Position numbers and translations under genes: made by a program. Under the pieces are notes generated by a model. It made no database searches and was not told where the DNA came from. It saw only the letters and a program-made list of their open reading frames with translations. A DNA stretch of 41,297 bases from a virus, in IMG/VR virus record IMGVR_UViG_3300034520_000142, positions 1-41,297 of that record, one strand, 5' to 3'. How positions within the stretch are numbered: position 1 is the first letter of the stretch; every line of letters begins with the position of its first letter. Of this stretch, positions 28,829 to 36,487 are shown piece by piece.

Positions 28829-31151
28829 GAGCAACCCTCACAGTCCAATTCAATATATTAAATGGATATGGATGTCTTTGCTCTATAGTTACCTGACCAT
28901 AGTAGTCATATTCAGAACTCAAGTCCTCTATTAAAGTACCAGAATATAGCTCAAGGTCTTCATTGGGGTAGTAAATGGGATACATGTCGTCTTCCTTGGT
29001 GCCAATATAACCAAATCTACTATCCAAAACCTGCAATATAACGTTTGTAGCTCGTCGTCGCGAGCCTGTTGATATACCCTCTCTAGCTTCATATATCAGC
29101 GGAAGAGATTGTATTGTGCCAATGTATTGTAATCCAACAACAACATATGAGGCTGTATTTTTTAAAGTAATAGTACCATTCTGCACAGTATGGCCAAAGA
29201 TTGGTACGCCATCAGCTAAAACTACAACTTGCTTGCCATTGAGATGGTTTAATCCGCTTATTATAGTAATTGGATCTCCATCATGTGCCACAATAGCACA
29301 ATCAAGATGCATAGTTTCTGGTTTTGAACTTAGTTTTTCTATGTATCGTACATCGTTACCGTTAATATTTCTTCTAACTATCATGTATACTTCATCTTCA
29401 GTAAGTCCTGGAGCAGACGAAATAGATTCAACGATACCTCCAACATCGTGCATATGCCAAGCCCATACTTCTTGCTCTTTCATGTACGTAAGACCAAGGA
29501 GCTTACCATCAGACCTAACTACCCATAACACACTCCATGGTTCCTGCTGATAGCACCAGTCAACAATTGTGTAATCATCAAAAAGATGTGTTGCGAAAAT
29601 AGATAAGTCTACGCTATCGTAACCATCACTTTCGAATGAATAGGCAAGGTCACGTACTCTCTTGCCGAACTTCTGAACGAAAAGGACCGAAGCTCCAGAA
29701 ATCATTGGTTCAATAGGATGACTGCCTCGATAACCTTGGCTAGAGATATACATAGAGTCTGGGGTAATGGCATTACCCTCAGCGCTTCCAGTAATACGCC
29801 ATTCACCACCAGTGGTAAGCACAATGAGGTCTTTCAATGAAACAATGCCCTGTATTTCATCAAGCGAGCGTGATCGTATGGGAATTTTGACTGAATCATC
29901 AGCCTGGATAGGCTCTGAAACGCCAAAATTATTGTAATCGCCAGTCACACTTTGCCAAATATCAAATGGGCTTGTAGGAGTTCTACCTAAAGTCAATCTA
30001 TCTTGGTGAAATGTAATAACAGCAGGCCATCCAGGGACATTGCCCCAGGCGCCAAGAGACCATTGCTTAGTCGGTGTATTAAGATATAAACATTTTCGTT
30101 TTACTTTGCATCTTACTTGTGTAGGGGATATATATTCAATAATTTCTAAAATACCATTGATTTCTTGTCTGGAATATTTCAAAATCCAAGTAAATGGCAG
30201 AATATTACCAGTACAATATAATTTTATTTTAGGTATAACATCATTATAATCTTCAGAATTAAGTTCTCCTGTAATTTTGACTCTGTTAGTGCTATTCATA
30301 TTTAAAAAACTATCAAAAACTTGCCACGTATTACCACCATCTACTGAATATTGAATTTCAACTGTTGCATACATTGCAACACTATCTACGTTACTAAATG
30401 TTCCAGTAATTTCAAATTGTCCATCCACATCCCAAGGACCTCCTACGTGGCCAGGCCCACTCAAATCAACAGTACCTCTTGATATCTGTTTAGCTTCCAT
30501 CACATATCTAATATTTATCAATCTACCTACATCTTCTGGGACAAACATATCAGAAGAAGCTGTAACCGTAACAGTATCGCCAATCTTACCAGTAGAGCCA
30601 TTATATGAAGATATTGTCAAAGTATCATCAGTATCGTTTTCTTTCATAAATGGGCCATTTTTAAAATCAAGGTCTTCTAATGACCAATTGTCATTGGCAT
30701 AACGCTTTAATTGCTTTGGTCTATGGTGGCCATCTACTATATATAATACATCGGCTGACTGAACGTATCTTATATTAGGAAGATCAGTGAGCTCATATGG
30801 AGCAGAAATTTCATAAGGCACAGAGCCGCTCATGATTGGCCTACCATCTACAAAAAACCTCATATATTGGTTGCCTACTTCAATATGAATAGATGGCTCG
30901 CTTGTGAAACTCATTGGAATAAGTATGGCTTTGCCGTTGTTTTTTGTGCTACCTACATACCAAGTACCAGGTCTAAAACTGGTTCCACCATGAGCGAATG
31001 GTATAAAATTGCGGCACTTAGCTAACGATACTCTAACCTTTTCAAGGTCTGACCTATACCACAATGCTGGGGCTACTTCTCCGCCAACCATTGCTACCTG
31101 GTGAGTCTTAAATGTGCTGGACGATGGTGAGGACCCCATATTGCGTGCCAT
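28818..31151 (-). CDS. Tail nozzle (tail tubular protein B, gp12-like), 777 aa
   Basis: Large beta-rich protein whose start (SSTFKTHQVAMVGGEVAPAL, then WYRSDLEKVRVSLAKCRNF, PFAHGGTSFRPGT) is the hallmark of podovirus nozzle proteins. The motif G-G-x-x-x-P-x-L-x-x-R-x-D-L-x-x-x-x-x-x-x-x-x-x-N is shared across them. Middle segments such as VPGWPAVITFHQDRLTLGRT and ITGSAEGNAITPDSMYISSQ are also typical of the family. It forms the narrow tail tip through which DNA exits. The ATG overlaps the upstream stop, with AGGAGGG about 11 nt ahead. Confidence 0.9.
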   Translation of the reverse strand: MARNMGSSPSSSTFKTHQVAMVGGEVAPALWYRSDLEKVRVSLAKCRNFIPFAHGGTSFRPGTWYVGSTKNNGKAILIPMSFTSEPSIHIEVGNQYMRFFVDGRPIMSGSVPYEISAPYELTDLPNIRYVQSADVLYIVDGHHRPKQLKRYANDNWSLEDLDFKNGPFMKENDTDDTLTISSYNGSTGKIGDTVTVTASSDMFVPEDVGRLINIRYVMEAKQISRGTVDLSGPGHVGGPWDVDGQFEITGTFSNVDSVAMYATVEIQYSVDGGNTWQVFDSFLNMNSTNRVKITGELNSEDYNDVIPKIKLYCTGNILPFTWILKYSRQEINGILEIIEYISPTQVRCKVKRKCLYLNTPTKQWSLGAWGNVPGWPAVITFHQDRLTLGRTPTSPFDIWQSVTGDYNNFGVSEPIQADDSVKIPIRSRSLDEIQGIVSLKDLIVLTTGGEWRITGSAEGNAITPDSMYISSQGYRGSHPIEPMISGASVLFVQKFGKRVRDLAYSFESDGYDSVDLSIFATHLFDDYTIVDWCYQQEPWSVLWVVRSDGKLLGLTYMKEQEVWAWHMHDVGGIVESISSAPGLTEDEVYMIVRRNINGNDVRYIEKLSSKPETMHLDCAIVAHDGDPITIISGLNHLNGKQVVVLADGVPIFGHTVQNGTITLKNTASYVVVGLQYIGTIQSLPLIYEAREGISTGSRRRATNVILQVLDSRFGYIGTKEDDMYPIYYPNEDLELYSGTLIEDLSSEYDYYGQVTIEQRHPYPFNILNWTVRVAHGD

Positions 31152-31762
31152 TAGTATCGAGCCCTCCTGTATTTACTTTCATAATCGCATACAACATGGA
31201 TAGCTTCATTGGCATTGCTTTCCTTCGATCCCTCACTCATCTGCATGGATAGCTGTAATAAATCTAAGTGTTTGCCTCTATCTCCAGCATGGGCCATTGC
31301 TATCTCAGCGGCAAGACGAGTAGCAAATGCTTGCACAAACATAGATGGGAATGCTTCCTCGCGAATGTTGTTTGTAGTATATATAGCATAAGCATCAGCT
31401 TCGTTGGTTCCTATCAGAAGCCTGCCAGTATTTTCATCAGTAATAATCTCATATAAAACTGGTATTTCATCTTTAGTATCTATAGACGCCTTAGAGGTTA
31501 TCATTCTAATGCATAAGCAATCATCGGGATATTCATAGCAATACTCCCATTTAATATGTTCGTAATCTGACAATACTAGAGGTACGGTTCTTTTAGCGAA
31601 ACTCCACGAATGCTCTTCTAAGAAAGAAAACAATGTAGGTTCATATAAATTATGCAATGTTTGGGCCAACGGCGAATCAAGCACCTTGTCATCGACAAGT
31701 TGTCTTGATATTCCTGCCTTAGCTAAGGCTAAATTCCATATTTGCAATCGGGTAAAACTCAT
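31151..31762 (-). CDS. Head-tail adaptor (tail tubular protein A, gp11-like), 203 aa
   Basis: Starts SFTRLQIWNLALAKAGISRQ, then LAQTLHNLYEPTLFSFLEEH and SWSFAKRTVPL, a sequence order recognised for podovirus adaptor proteins (WNxAL...G, then CxxxYxxxRxxLLxxxxWxFA). A following CLCIRMITS and an acidic turn agree. It forms the ring between portal and nozzle. GGTGG lies before ATG 31762, and a hairpin separates it from the upstream head genes. Confidence 0.9.
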   Translation of the reverse strand: MSFTRLQIWNLALAKAGISRQLVDDKVLDSPLAQTLHNLYEPTLFSFLEEHSWSFAKRTVPLVLSDYEHIKWEYCYEYPDDCLCIRMITSKASIDTKDEIPVLYEIITDENTGRLLIGTNEADAYAIYTTNNIREEAFPSMFVQAFATRLAAEIAMAHAGDRGKHLDLLQLSMQMSEGSKESNANEAIHVVCDYESKYRRARY

Positions 31763-31782
31763 ATATCCACCTTCTTAACATG

Positions 31783-31803
31783 TGAGGGGGCATAGCCCCC
31801 TCA
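31783..31803 (-). terminator. Hairpin between head genes and adaptor gene
   Basis: Nine-bp perfect stem (TGAGGGGGC pairs with GCCCCCTCA) with a 3-nt loop. No T-run follows in the leftward direction, so it may pause transcription or protect the upstream capsid mRNA from 3' exonucleases, keeping capsid messages more abundant than tail ones. Confidence 0.6.
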
Positions 31804-31812
31804 GCTATTGTA

Positions 31813-32106
31813 TTACCCTTTTCTCCTCTTCCTGTCGGAGCGAATCAATCGAATTATCTCTTGGTTCGTAGCCCCGATAGGAACAGACACGCCTTCCTTG
31901 CCTGCCAGCTCAAGTAGTTCATCCTTTTTCATTTGATTTAAAGTTTTATATTCCTCTCGTGGATCTTCTTGTTTAACTTCTTTAGCTTCCCCAATAGGCT
32001 TGAACCACTTGGGCACAGGCACACCATCAGGAACGACTACTCGTTCTCCCTTTTTGCGATATCTATGGTTAAAGTCCAAGCAATCAGTAGTAACTTCATA
32101 CAACAT
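31813..32106 (-). CDS. Small head-associated protein with SAP/HeH-like end, 97 aa
   Basis: Begins LYEVTTDCLDFNHRYRKKGE, a short beta region of the kind found in head-completion proteins, and ends with a two-helix SAP/HeH-like motif (LNQMKKDELLELAGKEGVSV, then IGATNQEIIRLIRS), which commonly binds DNA. Start chosen at ATG 32106; a longer GTG form begins at 32118. It lies between the cement protein and the adaptor. Its function in the head is inferred only from place. Confidence 0.68.
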   Translation of the reverse strand: MLYEVTTDCLDFNHRYRKKGERVVVPDGVPVPKWFKPIGEAKEVKQEDPREEYKTLNQMKKDELLELAGKEGVSVPIGATNQEIIRLIRSDRKRRKG

Positions 32107-32117
32107 AGCAAACACCA

Positions 32118-32513
32118 CTAAAAGTTAGTCTGAGGATTGTCGGTCAAATAAATATCAAGCGCTCCGCCAGTTATGTTGGCTGAAACAATTTTTGCTCCAA
32201 TATATCTTTTGACCTTTTCTGGTTTTGGAAGCCTTATCATGCCAAAGCAATATTTATCAGCTAAATCTGCAGCTGGAACAGCACCAGATGACCAAAGAAC
32301 ATCAGAAGTAGCATCGGCAAGAGGTACAGTATCACTCGTAACCAACTGGACCTCAACAGATCCTGTGCCTACACATTCTGTCTCAACATATGCCACAAAA
32401 TATAGTTCATTAACAGCATCGCCAACCTCAACGGTATCTATTACATTTTCAGAAAAAGCTGTCGTTGTAGCTTCTTGTGCATCACTCAAAATTAAGTTGC
32501 TATCGAGTATCAA
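32118..32513 (-). CDS. Bbp16-like capsid cement protein, 131 aa
   Basis: Opens MILDSNLILSDAQEATTTAF with ENVIDTVEVGD, close to the beginning of the BPP-1 Bbp16 cement protein family, and continues as an all-beta jellyroll-like chain (ELYFVAYVETECVGTGSVEV). The length agrees with the family (about 130 aa). Trimers bind on capsid surfaces and stabilise them. The start is TTG 32513, with GGGAGG placed 8 nt upstream, and it follows the major capsid gene directly. Confidence 0.83.
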   Translation of the reverse strand: MILDSNLILSDAQEATTTAFSENVIDTVEVGDAVNELYFVAYVETECVGTGSVEVQLVTSDTVPLADATSDVLWSSGAVPAADLADKYCFGMIRLPKPEKVKRYIGAKIVSANITGGALDIYLTDNPQTNF

Positions 32514-32527
32514 TCTTCACACCTCCC

Positions 32528-33529
32528 TTAAACAACCCTAGACTCAGTGGTTAAAATCTTGTCACAACGCCTTATCGGAATTCCATCAAAAGCAAGTACT
32601 TTTTTACCACCATATTCCTCAAGAGACAGATAAATGTTATTCTTCTCGTTGACCATAATTCTGAGCCAAGTTCTGACCTTCCTGTTACAGTAAATAACAG
32701 GTTTACCAAGGTTAACCTCAGGTACAGTTTCAACAGCTTGGATAAGCAATCTAATTAAGTTTGGAGCGGAATCAGAGCCTGAGTTAAAGGTTGCCAAATC
32801 ATCCATATCAATATTAGCAATACGTACAACATATCTCCAATCACGCACCGACAGACCACAATCCCACTTGTAGTGCGACTCAAGCACGTCATACCTTCCG
32901 CCATTGGCGTCAGTTACTGTCTGCTTACCATTATCGGTAATCTGCATACCAGCCTTGGACCCCTTGGGGAAGATGCCATGTACAGTGTTGGGCCCCCACA
33001 CTACAAGCCATATGGATGTAAGATTGCTACCTGTGCCTCCAGCATCAATTATCTGCCCAGCATTGTCAGCGTTTAAATCACAGAACCTTGGAGCCAGACC
33101 CATAAACTTCTCTGGTTCATCTCTAGTATCACCATAAAACAGTGTCTTAGCCATCTCCTGGTTCATGCCCTCGATGTGGAGTCTCTCCTCAGAAAGCCTC
33201 CACTCAGCAGAGTTGCCATTCAACTTAGCCAAGTCAATATCAATCTGTGGCCTGGCCTCAAGCATGCCACAAGTATCTACGACCTGCTTGGTCGTGCCTT
33301 TTGTGGGCTGGACACCACGATACAGCGTCCTCCACGTGGGTTCGGGTATACCCGTAGCCACAGTGGTCTGGTGCCCTGTAGGCAGGTTACCTTCAATCCA
33401 CACCATATCTTCTAGTATCTGATTAGTTTCAGCTAGTAAGTTAACTACAGTATCTATCTTGCCTTTAGGGTCAAGCCGTCTCGCCCAATCATGCAAGGTT
33501 GGAAGATTTTGCCCTAATATTTCTGCCAT
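32528..33529 (-). CDS. Major capsid protein (Bbp17-like, HK97 fold), 333 aa
   Basis: Follows the scaffold gene and precedes the cement gene. Sequence features of the family: LPTLHDWARRLDPKGKIDTV, then ILEDMVWIEGNLPTGHQTTV, the GIPEPTWRTLYRGV loop, LFYGDTRDEPEKFMGLAPRF and SVRDWRYVVRIANID. The arrangement agrees with the BPP-1-type capsid proteins of podoviruses (HK97 fold, about 330 aa). TAGGAGGTGTAGTAA before ATG 33529 is a strong ribosome-binding site, as expected for the most abundant virion protein. Confidence 0.92.
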   Translation of the reverse strand: MAEILGQNLPTLHDWARRLDPKGKIDTVVNLLAETNQILEDMVWIEGNLPTGHQTTVATGIPEPTWRTLYRGVQPTKGTTKQVVDTCGMLEARPQIDIDLAKLNGNSAEWRLSEERLHIEGMNQEMAKTLFYGDTRDEPEKFMGLAPRFCDLNADNAGQIIDAGGTGSNLTSIWLVVWGPNTVHGIFPKGSKAGMQITDNGKQTVTDANGGRYDVLESHYKWDCGLSVRDWRYVVRIANIDMDDLATFNSGSDSAPNLIRLLIQAVETVPEVNLGKPVIYCNRKVRTWLRIMVNEKNNIYLSLEEYGGKKVLAFDGIPIRRCDKILTTESRVV

Positions 33530-33541
33530 TTACTACACCTC

Positions 33542-34183
33542 CTATTGATTATCTTTAAACATTGTCGGATAGAGCGTCTTCAGGATGTTATCCTCATCGC
33601 CAACCCCTGGACGGCCTTCGACGAATTTAGCCTCTGTACCAATCTCTTTACCTATACGATACAGAAAAGCTAAAAGTCTAGGGTTATTGCCAAATCCAGT
33701 CTGGTCGAGCTCCTGAATTAACTGCTCATCTCCGAACTTATTGAGTACGGGTATGATCACTGTCTTTAGGTTTTCCTCAAACTTAGGCCCCCCGTACTCC
33801 TTATGTTGTTCTGCTTCTTCGCCCCATTTTTTAACCTGATCATACCAAGCTTTGACGCTAGCTTCCTGAATAGCCTTTGCTTGCTGTTTGATGTGCTCAA
33901 TGAGGTCGTTAGCAGCTTCCTGGGTTGCTCCATGTTTTCTTAAAAGCTCAGTGTACTTAGTCTTTTCTTCTTCTGTAAGCTTGAGGTCTTCAGGGAATTG
34001 ATATGATTCAGGTACCTCTGGCTTTGGCTTTTCCTCTGCGGGTTTCTCTGCAGAGTCAGGCTTTTCCGCAGCTTCAGGTTTAACCTCACCAGAGGCTGAT
34101 TTTTGCTCTACCGCCTTCTCGCCTTCGCCCGAGGGTTCAGTGTTTGTCTGTGCCTCGACATTGGCGTTAAGCTCTTCAGTCAT
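33542..34183 (-). CDS. Scaffold protein, 213 aa
   Basis: Strongly acidic, low-complexity N-terminus (repeats of EKP, AEE and KPE in 20-60), central helices (LKLTEEEKTKYTELLRKHGA) and a C-terminus that ends TLYPTMFKDNQ, as seen in podovirus scaffold proteins. It lies immediately before the major capsid gene. It guides capsid assembly and leaves the head. Ribosome-binding site GGAGG lies 9-10 nt upstream of ATG 34183, and the start overlaps the previous gene by 8 nt. Confidence 0.86.
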   Translation of the reverse strand: MTEELNANVEAQTNTEPSGEGEKAVEQKSASGEVKPEAAEKPDSAEKPAEEKPKPEVPESYQFPEDLKLTEEEKTKYTELLRKHGATQEAANDLIEHIKQQAKAIQEASVKAWYDQVKKWGEEAEQHKEYGGPKFEENLKTVIIPVLNKFGDEQLIQELDQTGFGNNPRLLAFLYRIGKEIGTEAKFVEGRPGVGDEDNILKTLYPTMFKDNQ

Positions 34184-34535
34184 TATTTTCTTCCTCCCAA
34201 TTGTGTAATATTGCTTCTACTTGTTCGTTCCATTTAAATGATTCGGCAAACATCTTACCAAATAAATCTTTATCTACACGAGCTAACTCTCCAATAACCA
34301 TTAATCCTATCTGCCTCATACCATCATTGAAAAAAGTATAACTATTACCCGTCATTACTGGCTGAAATATGTGGCACCTCTCAATGATAGAATACACCCA
34401 CCTCCTTCCAGCTTCTGTTGATACAATCTCAGCGAGATCATTGATACGCATATTTTCAATAATCTGCTCTTTTAATCTTTGCCTTTCGGCCCCTTCATGA
34501 TCAGTAACACTATATTTTCTAAGATTCTTGTTCAT
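34176..34535 (-). CDS. Bbp19-like head protein, 119 aa
   Basis: Shares the Bbp19 layout: AEIVSTEAGRRWVYSIIERC, then SYTFFNDGMRQIGLMVIGEL, with R-x-(F/W)-(V/L)-x-x-(I/L)-(I/L) and F-N-x-G-x-R-x-x-G. In this phage group the gene is placed between portal and scaffold. The function is unknown, but it is a conserved accessory head gene. It overlaps both neighbours by 4 or more nt. Confidence 0.75.
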   Translation of the reverse strand: MNKNLRKYSVTDHEGAERQRLKEQIIENMRINDLAEIVSTEAGRRWVYSIIERCHIFQPVMTGNSYTFFNDGMRQIGLMVIGELARVDKDLFGKMFAESFKWNEQVEAILHNWEEENND

Positions 34536-36220
34536 CTAAGACCACCTGCTGCACCTTGTAACAGAGCATTAAGTGCATTCTGCCCACTCATATCAGCCTC
34601 AGATAATGTCTTCCCTTGTTCTATAATCTGCTGCATCTGAGCCATTTGTGCTGCTTGTCTTTCAGCTTCAGCCCTTTCTCTTCTAATTTGTTCACGAACC
34701 CTAGGATCAGTGAGCATCCTCTGTGGTATCTGAATAGCAGATAAGTACCCTTCACCGATGGCATCAGGATTCAATATGTCTCTAGCCTCAGGATATAAGC
34801 TAGATAGCTGTGCAATAAATGCTGAACCTTGCTCTATCTTTGCCGACTCTATCATCTGTTGAGCTTGGGCAAGTATCGATACATATTCAATAGTTATCTC
34901 TTGGTCTACAATGTCTGGCGGCGGTGGTGGCAACAAACCACCTCTAAGCATAATACCAAATATCCTATTAATTGCATCATCTAAGTATTCATCAGCTCGC
35001 TCTAACGCTGGCGACAACATCAAGAGCTTCTCCTGCTGTATTTCCACAACCTCGCGAGCTGTTTTTTCCGCGCTTCCTGTAGACCTGGCCATCAATGCTA
35101 AGAATAAATCCTTATAATATGCTTGGTCTATCAGTTGTCTCAATTCGGTTAAACTTAATTGTATGCCATTAAGGTCAGGGGCAACCTCATACAGGGGCTT
35201 AATTCCTCCGCCAGGCTGCATAGTTGAGTAAAACGACAGTCCACCTGGTGCTGCATTTACTACCTTGTCCATATCAGCAACGGGGGCTTGAAGCGGTGGG
35301 TTAACTGATTTTTCTATACCTACTCCTCTGTCTCTCAGCGTAGCATGAAGTTCTTTACAGTCAGGCAAAACCACCCACCCTGGCCCGAAACCATAATCAT
35401 CTCTACCAGCTATCTCCCACCTAAATGTTGCGAATGGTTTTTCTTCATAGCCCTTAACCTCAAGTACTCCTTCATCGTCTTCCGAGACATCAGCCTCAAA
35501 ATACACTGACCTATATGGCATATTTCTGTTACTTCTGCCGCCACGAATACGATCGTCGTTTGGCTCTATGGCATGAATAATGTGGTGCCATTGCTCAGTA
35601 TTGTTGCGGTCGTACTCATTTCTAACTTGCCGTGATACGTTCTCTTTGCCAAATGTATTGACTAGCTCCCATGTACGCATATAGAAAGACCTATATAATG
35701 TATTGTTTCGAAGCGTATAATCAGATGCCAGCGCATATTCACCAATCATCAATGTATGCGCTCGTATAACATCTTCAAAATCTTCAAGGAATACAGTAAC
35801 ACCTGTGCCATACGTTGGGGCCTGACTCCATACACCATATGTGCCTTCGTAAAAATTACTTTGCCCCATCACGAAAGTCATACGATAAGTAACTTCGTCC
35901 AACCATCGACGTATTGCAGGAAACCTTGACATCTCTGGATCAGGTAAACTAGCACGCCACCATTGTCTCGACTTAGATGTCATCCCACTTTGAAGTCCCG
36001 CCGCAGTGACACGTGCTGCAAGTGTAGGCCACGACGTAACCATATCGTCATCGCCACGCCTGGGTCGTGTCTCAAAACCTGGGTACAAAGCACGACCATA
36101 CTGTGGCAGGACATAACTACACAAATCCTTCCATATAGGCTCCCAATGCGACCTATTATAGAGTAGTTCTTTATGCCGTTTCTTATACTTTTGTATGTCG
36201 GTCACACCAGGTAGTTCCAT
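34532..36220 (-). CDS. Portal protein (head-tail connector), 562 aa
   Basis: Member of the phage head-to-tail connecting protein family (PF12236 type): KRHKELLYNRSHWEPIWKDL, then YVLPQYGRALYPGF, AGLQSGMTSKSRQWWRASLP, with central MPYRSVYFE and the KPFATFRWEIAGRDDYGFGP block. The C-terminus is helical and Gln/Ala-rich (ERAEAERQAAQMAQMQQIIE), the barrel or crown region. Twelve copies form the DNA channel and TerL dock. GGGGGCG lies ahead of ATG 36220. Confidence 0.93.
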   Translation of the reverse strand: MELPGVTDIQKYKKRHKELLYNRSHWEPIWKDLCSYVLPQYGRALYPGFETRPRRGDDDMVTSWPTLAARVTAAGLQSGMTSKSRQWWRASLPDPEMSRFPAIRRWLDEVTYRMTFVMGQSNFYEGTYGVWSQAPTYGTGVTVFLEDFEDVIRAHTLMIGEYALASDYTLRNNTLYRSFYMRTWELVNTFGKENVSRQVRNEYDRNNTEQWHHIIHAIEPNDDRIRGGRSNRNMPYRSVYFEADVSEDDEGVLEVKGYEEKPFATFRWEIAGRDDYGFGPGWVVLPDCKELHATLRDRGVGIEKSVNPPLQAPVADMDKVVNAAPGGLSFYSTMQPGGGIKPLYEVAPDLNGIQLSLTELRQLIDQAYYKDLFLALMARSTGSAEKTAREVVEIQQEKLLMLSPALERADEYLDDAINRIFGIMLRGGLLPPPPPDIVDQEITIEYVSILAQAQQMIESAKIEQGSAFIAQLSSLYPEARDILNPDAIGEGYLSAIQIPQRMLTDPRVREQIRRERAEAERQAAQMAQMQQIIEQGKTLSEADMSGQNALNALLQGAAGGLR

Positions 36221-36223
36221 AAG

Positions 36224-36472
36224 TTACGCCCCCATAGTCTTACGTAATACTGTTTGTGGTTGTTGTGGTTGTTGTGGTTGCTGAGTGGCCGCCCCTCCAC
36301 CTGGTACACCAGTCTTGCTTTCTCTTGTAAGCCACGTAGATTCATAACCTTGCCTTGCTGCTGCCCGTCTACGCTCAAGGTCTTTGCCAACTTCTTCACG
36401 CTCAGTATCCTGCTCAAAAACAGGAGGCGGGGGTGGCTCCATTATAGGTGGTGCACTAAATAATCCACACAT
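36224..36472 (-). CDS. Small Pro/Gln-rich protein between TerL and portal, 82 aa
   Basis: Starts MCGLFSAPPIMEPPPPPVFE with TGGAGGTATAAAAT before ATG 36472, and ends KTMGA. Similar Gly/Pro-rich short proteins with a basic central helix (DLERRRAAARQGYESTWLT) are commonly found between terminase and portal genes of this group. The end holds PQQPQQPQQPQ, encoded by a CAACAACCA tandem array. Its function is unknown; it may be a virion component. The stop lies 3 nt before the portal start. Confidence 0.74.
   Translation of the reverse strand: MCGLFSAPPIMEPPPPPVFEQDTEREEVGKDLERRRAAARQGYESTWLTRESKTGVPGGGAATQQPQQPQQPQTVLRKTMGA
36248..36282 (-). repeat. CAACAACCA tandem repeat in the Pro/Gln-rich gene
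   Basis: Three to four copies of a 9-bp unit that reads CAACAACCA on the minus strand and encodes Pro-Gln-Gln. It is a slippage-prone array, so the number of copies may vary among relatives. Confidence 0.7.
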
Positions 36473-36487
36473 ATTTTATACCTCCAT